NCBI GenBank assembly: GCA_023437225.1
Contig: JAEZGS010000023.1
Coordinates: 105,824-169,823, forward strand
Direction of reading: 5' to 3'
Source of the DNA: Bacteroidota bacterium
GTDB taxonomy: Bacteria; Bacteroidota; Bacteroidia; Chitinophagales; Chitinophagaceae
DNA: 64,000 bases
In this document: one piece after another, positions 16,639-25,948 of the stretch
Layout of the letters: the number at the start of each line of letters is the position of its first letter
Numbering within the stretch: the stretch's first letter is position 1
Notes under the pieces: model-generated
The model's input: the letters and a program-made list of their open reading frames with translations, nothing else
Databases searched by the model: none
What the model was told of the DNA's origin: nothing
Position numbers and translations under genes: made by a program

Positions 16639-18213
16639 TTAGTTGAGAGTAATGTCATCAAACAGGTAAGTGAAGTTGGCTGAACCGTCACCTTTGGTAG
16701 CAAGATCAAAGATCAATACCACTTTTTGATAAGTGTTCGCCGTGTTAATCGCACTATAGTCAAAGGTCAGCTCTTCCCATTCTCCTGCCTTGGTAGTTGA
16801 AACCGTCTTCTCGAAGTTAACATTGCCATCGGTGAGGTTCTCTACTTTCAACAACACCGTAGCGCCAACTCTTGGTGAGAAAACTTTCATTTTGAATGTC
16901 TTCTTTACAGAGAAATCGATTGGATTGTCGAGTGTAATATAGGCGCCGGCCCAGGGTTGTACAGGGTGCTTGATCATTTGCATAACGGTTGCGCTTGAAT
17001 TGATCCCTGTTGTTTGAGGGTTCGCAATCTTCGCTACCGCACCGCCTTCAAATTCAGTGAACGTATAATCAAGAGCATTGTTTTCAAACGTGAGTGGCAA
17101 TGCTAATACTGCATCGGGCATTTTGTTTGTCAGCCTGATATCATCCACGTAGAATGTGTAGTTCGCAGAACCATCACCCATCGCTCCAAGTTCAAAGATC
17201 AATACCACTTTATGATATGCATTTGCAGTGTTAACACCAGTGTAATCAAACGCAAGATCTTCCCAATCGTTCTCAACGGTTGTAGTAACTTCTTTTTCAT
17301 AATTGATACTACCATCTGAAACGTTCTCCACCTTGAGTAGAACCTTTGCTCCTGCTCTCGGAGAGAATACTTTCATTCGGAAAACTTTATTTGCAGAGAA
17401 GTCAATAGCCTGTCCAAGCGTGAGTACGCTACCGCCCCAAACCTGACCACCATTCTTGATCATGCGTGCTACTTTATTGGAGGTATTGATACCGGTTTTC
17501 TTTGGGTTATCAATTATCTGCAAATCGCCACCATCAAAGTTGAAGATGTTGTACACGAGTGTGGCAGACTCAAAATCCAAAGGAAGCAGAACAGGATTAA
17601 CGATCTTCACCGTCTTCTTCTCTTCTACGGAAGCTGAACCACTCATCGCCAACACGCGTACTTCATAATCACCTACTGCTGCGTATGTATGACTGATCGT
17701 TTCGCCTTCAACAAATGTTTGAGGAACTTCATTTGCAACGTCGCCGAAATACACTTTGAAAACAGTTTCAAGATCAGCTTTAGCGCTAACATTTATTTTC
17801 AAAGGATTGTTGGGATCGATTGAAGTGGTTACTTCCAGGTTCTCGGGTGCCCTGAAGGCAACTGTAAGTTGTTGTGTTGCTTCAGTAGTTAACCCGTTGA
17901 CACCTACACCAAGGATTCGCACATTGTAGTTTCCCTCACTTGCGTAACGATGTTGTATGGATTTTCCAGGCAATACTTTTGCTGCGGTAGTGGTGGCATC
18001 ACCATAATAAACCTGGTAATATGCTACACCTTCACCGTTAGGAGTGATGGTAACAGTACCTGTATTATCCTGTGTGATGTCCAGCAATGCCGATAGGTTT
18101 GAAGGCGCTGGAGCATTCTCGGCAAATGCTACATCATCGAACTGTTCCTTTTTACAGCCGGCCAGAACGGTCAGCAGGAACATCGCGCCATATATTAAAT
18201 TAATGAATTTCAT
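16639..18213 (-). CDS. Surface glycan-binding lipoprotein with PKD domains and a duplicated C-terminal module
   Basis: A 524-residue lipoprotein, starting at ATG 18213 with leader MKFINLIYGAMFLLTVLAGC. Two PKD-like domains (about 35-120 and 125-205) are followed by two tandem copies of a beta-sandwich module of about 150 residues. Each copy begins LPL(D/T)FE, contains (F/M)KVFSPR(A/V)GA(K/T)VLLKVEN, and ends near YTFYVDDIRL or FTYLFDDITL. The modules look like carbohydrate-binding modules; binding of beta-glucan is inferred from the GH16 neighbour. Its start is 18 bases from the susD stop. It probably acts as the SusE/F-type or SGBP component on the cell surface. Confidence 0.85.
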   Translation of the reverse strand: MKFINLIYGAMFLLTVLAGCKKEQFDDVAFAENAPAPSNLSALLDITQDNTGTVTITPNGEGVAYYQVYYGDATTTAAKVLPGKSIQHRYASEGNYNVRILGVGVNGLTTEATQQLTVAFRAPENLEVTTSIDPNNPLKINVSAKADLETVFKVYFGDVANEVPQTFVEGETISHTYAAVGDYEVRVLAMSGSASVEEKKTVKIVNPVLLPLDFESATLVYNIFNFDGGDLQIIDNPKKTGINTSNKVARMIKNGGQVWGGSVLTLGQAIDFSANKVFRMKVFSPRAGAKVLLKVENVSDGSINYEKEVTTTVENDWEDLAFDYTGVNTANAYHKVVLIFELGAMGDGSANYTFYVDDIRLTNKMPDAVLALPLTFENNALDYTFTEFEGGAVAKIANPQTTGINSSATVMQMIKHPVQPWAGAYITLDNPIDFSVKKTFKMKVFSPRVGATVLLKVENLTDGNVNFEKTVSTTKAGEWEELTFDYSAINTANTYQKVVLIFDLATKGDGSANFTYLFDDITLN

Positions 18214-18231
18214 TTCCTGATAATTTTTCAA

Positions 18232-19716
18232 TTAATAGCCTTTGTTTTGTTCAAGTCCTGAGATGTCAACTTCAAGTTGTGGTATTGGGAACACTTCGTT
18301 CTTACCTGCAACAAAACCCTCGATCGTTTGCGCTGCTTTACCAGTGCGCACCAGATCAAAGAAGCGGTGTCCTTCCATTCCAAGTTCAAGTCTTCTTTCT
18401 TCCCAGATAGCATCAGTTAACGCAGTGCCTGTAGCAGTTACATTGTGGTTCTGATCTCCAAATGCACGAGCACGCACCCTGTTCAGGTATTGTTGTGCTT
18501 TTGCATCGTCAGGTGAAGGTTTCCTGTTATAAGCTTCAGCAGCCATCAACAACACATCAGCAAATCGGATTGTACGGAAGTTATTGAGGTAGTTCAACTC
18601 AACCTGTCCGGATGTTTCACCTTTTCTCGGATGATACTTCTGATTGTACAAACCGGTATTCTTATATGGTGCAACCATGTAAGTGATATTGAACTGTGGA
18701 TTGGCGGTTTTATATGCTTCGATATCCAGTATGGTAGCCGCTTTCCGCTTGTCACCTGCATCATAAGCAGCTGCAAGATCCTGTGTTGGAAGATTCGTGC
18801 TCCATCCCTGTGCATAAGGACTGCCGCCTGTAAGATTTCTGATACCCGCTGATTGAACGGCAAGGTTACCTTGTCCTCTTCCAGGGTTTGTCCAATCATA
18901 AAACGGCTCCAGGTTCGTATACTGAATTTCGAAAACAGATTCAGGTCCGTTCTCACCTGATGCAAGCCAGATGGATTGAAAGTCATTTACCAGCGTAAAT
19001 GGACCTGCAACAACATTATCCAACATGGATGCAGCTTCTGCAAATTTGTTTTGATATAGATAAACTTTACCTAACAAAGCCTGTGCTGCATACTTTGTAA
19101 TTCTACCCTGCTCAGCTTGTGTTGTTGGTAATGCAGCAATCGCATTTGTAAGATCCAACTCGATCTGCTTGTATACGTCAGCCTTTGCAGTACGTGTCAA
19201 TGTTTTGGAATCACTTGCACTGAGTCGTTTGTCTACGAATAAGGGCACATCACCAAAAAACTTCACGAGTTCAAAGTAATAGTATGCACGAAGGAAATAA
19301 GCCTGTCCATACAAATTATCCTTTCCTGCGAAATCAAGCTTCGCTTTGTTTTCTTCGAGATAGTTGGCCCTGTTGATACCTTCATAACATGCACTCCAGA
19401 TCTCCTGAAGATAGCTGTTGTTAGTAGTGATGGTATAATCATCGATCTGTTGCAAACCCAATACATCGGTTGCATTTTCTCCACCCGTTACAGCATTATC
19501 AGATGCTACATCGCCAATAACTGTTGTTGCCCATAGCCACTGAAGTGGGGAGTAAGTGCCAATCACCATTTTCTCGTAATCGGCGGGGCTTTTGAAATAA
19601 TCATCCGCAGTGATCTCATAATCCTCCTTAGGATTATAATCCACGAACTTGGTGCATGATGGAGCAAGTCCAACCAATGCAGCCGCTATACTTATTTTGA
19701 AAAATTGTTTTTTCAT
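18232..19716 (-). CDS. SusD/RagB family outer-membrane glycan-binding lipoprotein
   Basis: A 494-residue lipoprotein starting at ATG 19716 (MKKQFFKISIAAALVGLAPSC), with the lipid-anchor Cys at about residue 21. The N-terminal SusD-like part has DYNPKEDYEITADDYFKSP, TPR helices lie in the middle (YGQAYFLRAYYYFELVKFFGDVPL), and the RagB/SusD C-terminal part carries RFADVLLMAAEAYNR and EERRLELGMEGHRFFDL. It caps the SusC transporter and captures oligosaccharide at the surface. It lies 20 bases downstream of susC. An in-frame TTG at 19725 is an alternative start, but the ATG has a purine-rich AGGAAA upstream. Confidence 0.97.
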   Translation of the reverse strand: MKKQFFKISIAAALVGLAPSCTKFVDYNPKEDYEITADDYFKSPADYEKMVIGTYSPLQWLWATTVIGDVASDNAVTGGENATDVLGLQQIDDYTITTNNSYLQEIWSACYEGINRANYLEENKAKLDFAGKDNLYGQAYFLRAYYYFELVKFFGDVPLFVDKRLSASDSKTLTRTAKADVYKQIELDLTNAIAALPTTQAEQGRITKYAAQALLGKVYLYQNKFAEAASMLDNVVAGPFTLVNDFQSIWLASGENGPESVFEIQYTNLEPFYDWTNPGRGQGNLAVQSAGIRNLTGGSPYAQGWSTNLPTQDLAAAYDAGDKRKAATILDIEAYKTANPQFNITYMVAPYKNTGLYNQKYHPRKGETSGQVELNYLNNFRTIRFADVLLMAAEAYNRKPSPDDAKAQQYLNRVRARAFGDQNHNVTATGTALTDAIWEERRLELGMEGHRFFDLVRTGKAAQTIEGFVAGKNEVFPIPQLEVDISGLEQNKGY

Positions 19717-19736
19717 CTTGTTCAATGTTTTCCTGG

Positions 19737-22700
19737 TTAAAGTTTCAGATCAAGTCCAAACGACCATGTCCTTGCCTGGGGATAAATACCGCGATCGATA
19801 CCTGTATCGAATATGCCACCAGAGATCTCCGGATCGTATCCTGAATACCTGGTAAGTGTGAACGCGTTCTTCACCTGTGCATAAACACGAATTCTGTCGA
19901 TTTTTGCTTTCTTCACAATGCTTGCAGGAAGTGTATATCCAAGCTGAATGTCTTTCAACTTAAGGAACGAACCATCTTCGATGTACCTGTCAGATGCTCT
20001 CGTATTATTATTAGCATCAGTGAAAGCATATCTTGGATTGTTTGCATCATTCGTAGTTCCTTCGCCTGTCCATCTTCCCAATACACCGCGGTATTTGTTT
20101 GTCATCGCAAGGTTTCTCTCGTATGCACGATAGATATCATTACCAACGGATGCATAAACAAATGAATTGAAGTCGAATCCTTTGTACTCAACTGAAAGGC
20201 CCCAGCCTACAGTGTAATCAGCAAATGGATCGCCGATCTGGGTTCTGTCTGATGCATCAATTTTTCCGTCTTTGTTGATATCAACGAAACGAATGTCGCC
20301 TGGTTGAGCGTTGGGCTGCGATGCATGACTTTCGATCTCGTTTACATTCTGGAAGAGACCATCGGTCTTATATCCATAAAAGTAACCAGGAGTAAATCCT
20401 TTTTCAAAACGGGTAATGCTTTGAGAAGGAATACCATAATTACCCCCTGTAATAAAGCCGTTGTTTGTTTCAGTAACCTCGTTCTTCGCAGTAGTGAAGT
20501 TTACATAAGTACTGAACTTCGCATCTCTACCGAGGTTCTCATTGTAACTCAATGTTAGGTCGATACCGCTTGTTTTTGTTGTACCGATATTAGCCATTGG
20601 CAACGCAGCAGTACCAAGATAAAGTGATAATGAAGGAGTGAACAACAATCCGCTGATGTCTCTTTGATAGTAGTCAGCACTTAATGACAATTTATTGTTC
20701 AATACACTCAGATCGAAACCTGCATTGATCTGCACCTGCTTCTCCCAGCCAAGGGCATCATTTCTGAAAGACGCGATCGTAGCGCCACCTACTGCCGGAC
20801 CCTGGCCGAACACATAACCTGCGTTCTGTCCGAGGTTGTACATGTAGATGTTTGTTGAAACGCGCTGGAACTGAGGACTTACATTCTCATTACCTGTCGC
20901 GCCATAGCTTGCTCTCAATTTCAAATGATTGATCAAATCTGACTTGAAGAAGTTTTCATTGGAAACTACCCAGCCAAGGGATCCTGCATAGAACGTTGCA
21001 AATTTGTTTTCGGGTCCGAATGCATAGGATCCATCGCGACGAACTGTTGCAGAAGCAAGGTATCGACCGCTGTAATCATAATTCACGCGACCGAAATAAG
21101 AAAGGTTTCTTCTTTCATATTGATAAGAGCCTAAACCAATTCCGCTGTTAGGAGCGGTGCCCGTTGCTGAAGAGATATCAGCATATTCCCATGAATTGAA
21201 CGGAACGTCTTGTCTTGAACCATTTACATTATCACCCATAACCTTTGATGCAGACATACCAGCTACGAGGTCGAATGAATGATCATCCAACAGCTTGAAG
21301 TTGTAGTTCGCAAAGTTTTCCCAGGTGTAATTGTAATAGGTTGTCTTGTTTTCATCCACTGAATTATGAGATCCTGTTCTTGGTGTGCCATCTGCATTCA
21401 ATGTAGAATTGATGTGGCCGGCACCAAAGAACTGTAACGGAGTGAAACCTTTACCGGTCACATTGGTGTATGTATAACCGTAACGGGAAGTAAATCTCAG
21501 ATCCTTTATGATATCATACTGAAGCTCGATTTTTCCATAGAGCTTATTGGTGTTCGACTTGTTGTAGCTGTTCTCAAGCTGGGTGAGTGGGTTGTAGATC
21601 TCTGAAAGGATGGTAGAGCTGGTTGAATACTTTCCATAAACATTCGGATCTGTATTATAGATCGGAAGTGTAGGATCGAAGTTCAGCGCGTTCGAGATAA
21701 CACCATTGATGGAGTTTGTTGAAACACCCGTTCCTTTGATATTTACAAAACTTGTATTTGTGATCAACCTGAATTTATTACTCAGATTGTAGGTCATGTT
21801 CGCAGTTGCAGTCATGCGTTTGAAGTGCGATTTTTCGCCACCGCCAATGATACCATCCTGCCCCAGGTAAGAACCTGAAAGGAAGTAAGACATCTTATCG
21901 CTACCACCACGTGCTGTTACGGAATGCGACTGCAAAGGAGCATTTTTAAAGATTTGGTCCTGCCAGTCTGTTCCAACACCTAATGAGGATATATCCTGGA
22001 AGATCAGATCTCCACCTGAAGCAACGCTACCTTCATTTAATATGGCTGCGTACTCGGTTGCATTCAACACCCCGATCTTACGTTGAACTTCCTGTATACC
22101 ATAGTTGCCGCTATAGGTAAGCTCCGTTTTCTGATTGCGGCGACCACCTTTTGTTGTAATCACGATTACACCGTTACCGCCTTTCACACCATAGATAGAT
22201 GTACTGGCTGCGTCTTTTAGGATGTTAATCGACTCGATGTCGGCAGCGTTTATTGAATTCAGGTCGTCAAGCGATTGGATCGCACCGTCAACAACAACTA
22301 TAGGATCTGTTCCTGTATATGAAGGAATACCGCGAATCAACACCGTTGGCTTTGCACCGGGTGAACCAGGAGAAATTACAGTTACGCCAGATGCACGACC
22401 CTGGAGAGCGTCTTCGGCCCGAACAGGCTTCAGCTTCTCAATGTCCCGACCCTTCACCGTAGCGATCGCCCCGGATACTTTGGTGATCTTCTGAGTACCA
22501 TAACCAACTACCACAACCTCTTCCATTTGCTGGGAGGCCTGCTTAAGCACGATGGTCAGGTTATTGCCGGTAATGGCAACTTCCTGCGTTTCAAAATTCA
22601 GCGATGACACAACCAGGCGAGTAGCTGAAGTAGGCACCTGGAGAGTAAAGCTACCATCGTCACCTGTAGCGGTGCCGACTGCTGTACCCTTAACTAAAAT

Positions 22701-22832
22701 GGAAACTTTTGGGAGAGCCTCCCCTTTTTCATCTGTTACCTTCCCGGTAACCTGTTTGTTCTGCGCCCATCCAAGGGCGGCAAACAGCATGAGGACTGAG
22801 GCAAGGACAATCCTCTGCACGACATGTTTCAT
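19737..22832 (-). CDS. SusC/RagA family TonB-dependent outer-membrane transporter
   Basis: A 1031-residue TonB-dependent receptor. A cleavable signal peptide (…LGWAQ) is followed by a carboxypeptidase-regulatory-like domain at about 26-105 (VTGKVTDEKGEALPKVSILV). A plug domain follows with the SusC signatures VVVVGYGTQ, EDALQGRASGV, PTVLIRGI and KGGNGVIVITTKGG. The rest is a C-terminal beta-barrel ending in TWSFGLDLKL. Together with SusD it imports oligosaccharides, driven by TonB. It is the first gene of a five-gene minus-strand operon ending with GH16. The regulator gene is divergent, about 185 bases away. Confidence 0.98.
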   Translation of the reverse strand: MKHVVQRIVLASVLMLFAALGWAQNKQVTGKVTDEKGEALPKVSILVKGTAVGTATGDDGSFTLQVPTSATRLVVSSLNFETQEVAITGNNLTIVLKQASQQMEEVVVVGYGTQKITKVSGAIATVKGRDIEKLKPVRAEDALQGRASGVTVISPGSPGAKPTVLIRGIPSYTGTDPIVVVDGAIQSLDDLNSINAADIESINILKDAASTSIYGVKGGNGVIVITTKGGRRNQKTELTYSGNYGIQEVQRKIGVLNATEYAAILNEGSVASGGDLIFQDISSLGVGTDWQDQIFKNAPLQSHSVTARGGSDKMSYFLSGSYLGQDGIIGGGEKSHFKRMTATANMTYNLSNKFRLITNTSFVNIKGTGVSTNSINGVISNALNFDPTLPIYNTDPNVYGKYSTSSTILSEIYNPLTQLENSYNKSNTNKLYGKIELQYDIIKDLRFTSRYGYTYTNVTGKGFTPLQFFGAGHINSTLNADGTPRTGSHNSVDENKTTYYNYTWENFANYNFKLLDDHSFDLVAGMSASKVMGDNVNGSRQDVPFNSWEYADISSATGTAPNSGIGLGSYQYERRNLSYFGRVNYDYSGRYLASATVRRDGSYAFGPENKFATFYAGSLGWVVSNENFFKSDLINHLKLRASYGATGNENVSPQFQRVSTNIYMYNLGQNAGYVFGQGPAVGGATIASFRNDALGWEKQVQINAGFDLSVLNNKLSLSADYYQRDISGLLFTPSLSLYLGTAALPMANIGTTKTSGIDLTLSYNENLGRDAKFSTYVNFTTAKNEVTETNNGFITGGNYGIPSQSITRFEKGFTPGYFYGYKTDGLFQNVNEIESHASQPNAQPGDIRFVDINKDGKIDASDRTQIGDPFADYTVGWGLSVEYKGFDFNSFVYASVGNDIYRAYERNLAMTNKYRGVLGRWTGEGTTNDANNPRYAFTDANNNTRASDRYIEDGSFLKLKDIQLGYTLPASIVKKAKIDRIRVYAQVKNAFTLTRYSGYDPEISGGIFDTGIDRGIYPQARTWSFGLDLKL

Positions 22833-23017
22833 ATGGAAGTTTTTGATTTAATTTTGCGTCCGGTGATTTCCGGATTCAGGGATAAAAATAACGGGGTAAT
22901 TTAGCTTGTGAGAGGAACGGACTACATCACGCATACAGCACGTTTATCTAAAACACTGATATTTAATTATCAAAGAATACATCATTACTACTACACACTA
23001 GTGGTTTTCCCTTGTTT
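22833..23017. promoter_or_regulatory. Divergent promoter region of susC operon and its putative regulator
   Basis: This AT-rich gap separates two genes transcribed away from each other. It contains an imperfect dyad TGATA-N6-TATCA at 22957-22972 and a short hairpin TCCGG-N6-CCGGA (22859-22874) in the susC leader. A Bacteroidota-type -7 box cannot be placed with confidence on either strand. The dyad is the best candidate for a regulator site, on position alone. Confidence 0.4.
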
Positions 23018-25912
23018 ATGAGATTAGCTGCCCTTTTAACCCTGCTTTTCAGCACCCACTTTGCGTTGGCCCAGAATACTATCGGACTGCCCCTGATCCT
23101 CAATTACAGCAAGACCGATTTCGGGGGTGGAAGCCAAACCTGGGACATTATCCAGGATTCAAGTGGCCGGATGTACTTCGCTAACAATGAAGGGCTGCTC
23201 AGTTTCGACGGAACATATTGGAAAATTTACCCGCTTCCTAACCGAACGATCCTTCGGTCCATTGCATATGATAATAAGAATCGCGTGTTTGTCGGGGGGC
23301 AGGGGGAGATCGGATATTTTGAGACAGACCCAAACGGCTTTCTAAAGTACCGGTCATTGCTTGATCAGCTGCCGCCCAATCAGCGGCTTTTTGCCGATGT
23401 CTGGGATACCGAGGTCTTGAATGGATCGGTATACTTCAGGGCAAATGACCGGATCTTCGAATGGACAAACAACAGCTTCAAGGTGTACCCGGCGGCGGGG
23501 GAGTGGGTAATGCTGAAAAAATCCGCCGGCCGACTCTTCGCACAGGATAAACAGCAGGGACTTTTCGAGCTTATAAAAAAACGCTGGCAGCCGCTGGTAA
23601 ACTCCCGCCTCCTGGTGGGCAAAAGTATCCAGGGAATTGTAGGCCGTCACCGCGACAGCCTGCTACTGGTCACTTATGAGAATGAATTTTACAGCATTTC
23701 CGGGGATAGGGTAGACTTAAATAAGGGTGTTTGGAAAGCGCCGGTAAAAAGCGACATCTATTCTGTTCAGCAACTAAACGATCAGCATTTTGTTTTAGGT
23801 ACTACATCAGAGGGGTGTGTAGTACTCGACTTCCAGGGAAACGTCGTTCAAAAGATCAGTCGCAAAGAAGGCCTCCAAAACAACAGTGTGTTGTGTGTGT
23901 ACCTTGACCGCGATAAGAATCTCTGGACCGGCTTGAATAATGGCATCAGCTTTATCGGCTATAACTCGGCCATCAAATTCATAAGGCCGGATAAGGAAAA
24001 TGAATTATCCGGATTTTCGGCACGCATCTTAAATAACAGGCTTTTCGTCGCTTCATCTGATGGATTGTTCATGGTGCCATTAATGACAGCAAATCCTGAT
24101 CTGAGCTTTTCGCGGGGCGATTTTGAAAAAATTCCCGGCACATCGGGGCAGGCATGGCGTCTTGATGAAGTGAACCAGCAGTTGCTGATGGCTCATAATT
24201 CTGGCACTTATTCAATTAAAGGAAACTCCGCAAGAATGATAGCGGCGCAGGCTTCCTGGCTTTTCATGCCAACGAGTGAAGTGCTCCCCTCTAGAGACGT
24301 ACTTGTGGGAACCTATACAGGTATCCGGATGCTCGACTATAACGAGGGTCGATTCATTGATCGGGGCAATCTGGATGGCACTTATGAATCTTTCCGGTTC
24401 CTTGACATTGATAATGAAGGTCGCATCTGGTCATCTCATCCTTACCGTGGGATCTACCAGATCCAGTTATCACCTGATAAAAAGACGTATGTCACACGTC
24501 TTTACACAGAAAAGGACGGACTGCCATCGGCCCTTGGTAATCACGTATTTAAAGTTCGAAACAGGGTGATATTTGCCACTGAGAGAGGTGCTTATGAGTA
24601 TGATGGAAAGACGCAGAGATTCATCCCCTCACCTTTTCTCACACCTTTATTGGGATCAATTGAGCTGAGATATTTAAATGAAGATGCAGAGGGAAACATC
24701 TGGTTTTGCAGTGGCAAAAAACTTGGTGTGGTCCAATTAACGATGAATGATAATGACACAGTGTCTCAGATAACTTATTTTCCTGAGCTGACAGGCCAGG
24801 TATTGTCGGGTTTTGAGAACGTTTATCCCTTCGATCGCAACAATATTTTTATTGGATCAGAAAAAGGCATCATCCATCTGAACCTGGAAAAATATGTGGC
24901 GAACAATTTTACGCTTTTACCGCAAATTGGCGAGATCCGGGCAACAGGTGCATCGGACACCTTATTATATGGCGGGTATGTTGGGGGACAACACTCGGAA
25001 GAAGATGCAATAGCGGAACTAGCATATCGGTTCAATTCCTTTCATTTCGAATACAGTTGTCCGGCGTATGGATTACAAAGCAATGTAGAGTACAGTTATA
25101 AGCTCGAGGGGTTCGATAACGAATGGAGTAGCTGGTCGGGACGAACGGAAAAGAATTACACAAATTTGCCCAACGGGAAATATACATTTCTCATAAAGGC
25201 GCGGACGAACCTGAGTTCTGAATCGAAGCCTGTAGCTTATTCATTTGTTGTGTTACCACCGTGGTATAAATCAAAATGGGCAATAATATTATATGCAGTT
25301 CTTGGTTTATTGCTTGCTTATTTCTTTGATCGATGGCATAGAAGAAAACTTGAGTTGCAACGTCTGCAGTATGAAGAGCAGCAGCGGCAGATCAATATCG
25401 CGCATCAACTGGAAATAGAAAAAAATGAGAAGGAGATCATCAAGCTGCAGAATGAAAAGCTGGCAAGCGAGGTACTGTTCAAAAACAAGGAGCTGGCGGA
25501 TACTTCGCTGCATCTTGTCGAACGAACCGATGCGTTGGCGAAGGTAAAAGAAGAGCTTCAGAAACTATATAAGAGCCAGCCGGACAAATATTCGCTTAAG
25601 AAGACCATTCAGTTTCTGAATGAGATTGAAAGGAACAATGACAACTGGGATAAATTTGCTGCGCATTTTGATGAGATCAATAATAATTTCCTGAGAAACC
25701 TGAAATTGAATTATCCGCAGCTCAGCAGCACCGATCTTAAAATATGTGCTTACCTGCAATTGAATTTATCATCGAAAGAAATCGCTCAACTGATAAATAT
25801 TTCATTGAGAGGCGTGGAGATACGGCGATATCGTTTGAGAAAGAAATTACAGATTCCAACGGAACAATCGCTCATTGACTTCCTGAATACTGCGGTTGAG
25901 CCGAATTCCTAA
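23018..25912 (+). CDS. Triple-tyrosine membrane sensor with beta-propeller and LuxR-type DNA-binding domain
   Basis: About 964 residues, from the ATG near 23018 with a signal peptide (MRLAALLTLLFSTHFALAQ). The first 650 or so residues are two-component-regulator propeller repeats (LWTGLNNGISFIGY, IWSSHPYRGIYQI, IWFCSGKKLGVVQL). A Y_Y_Y domain follows (YSYKLEGFDNEWSSW, LPNGKYTFLIKA), then one transmembrane helix (WAIILYAVLGLLLAYFFDRW) and a long coiled coil. The C-terminus is a LuxR/GerE-like helix-turn-helix (STDLKICAYLQLNLSSKEIA). There is no histidine kinase or receiver, so this is a single-protein membrane sensor-regulator, unlike classical hybrid HTCS proteins. Its position opposite susC suggests that it senses glucan oligosaccharides and controls the operon (inference). 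Confidence 0.9.
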   Translation: MRLAALLTLLFSTHFALAQNTIGLPLILNYSKTDFGGGSQTWDIIQDSSGRMYFANNEGLLSFDGTYWKIYPLPNRTILRSIAYDNKNRVFVGGQGEIGYFETDPNGFLKYRSLLDQLPPNQRLFADVWDTEVLNGSVYFRANDRIFEWTNNSFKVYPAAGEWVMLKKSAGRLFAQDKQQGLFELIKKRWQPLVNSRLLVGKSIQGIVGRHRDSLLLVTYENEFYSISGDRVDLNKGVWKAPVKSDIYSVQQLNDQHFVLGTTSEGCVVLDFQGNVVQKISRKEGLQNNSVLCVYLDRDKNLWTGLNNGISFIGYNSAIKFIRPDKENELSGFSARILNNRLFVASSDGLFMVPLMTANPDLSFSRGDFEKIPGTSGQAWRLDEVNQQLLMAHNSGTYSIKGNSARMIAAQASWLFMPTSEVLPSRDVLVGTYTGIRMLDYNEGRFIDRGNLDGTYESFRFLDIDNEGRIWSSHPYRGIYQIQLSPDKKTYVTRLYTEKDGLPSALGNHVFKVRNRVIFATERGAYEYDGKTQRFIPSPFLTPLLGSIELRYLNEDAEGNIWFCSGKKLGVVQLTMNDNDTVSQITYFPELTGQVLSGFENVYPFDRNNIFIGSEKGIIHLNLEKYVANNFTLLPQIGEIRATGASDTLLYGGYVGGQHSEEDAIAELAYRFNSFHFEYSCPAYGLQSNVEYSYKLEGFDNEWSSWSGRTEKNYTNLPNGKYTFLIKARTNLSSESKPVAYSFVVLPPWYKSKWAIILYAVLGLLLAYFFDRWHRRKLELQRLQYEEQQRQINIAHQLEIEKNEKEIIKLQNEKLASEVLFKNKELADTSLHLVERTDALAKVKEELQKLYKSQPDKYSLKKTIQFLNEIERNNDNWDKFAAHFDEINNNFLRNLKLNYPQLSSTDLKICAYLQLNLSSKEIAQLINISLRGVEIRRYRLRKKLQIPTEQSLIDFLNTAVEPNS

Positions 25913-25948
25913 CGTACATTTGCCGCTTCCTTCAATTAACCATTAATC

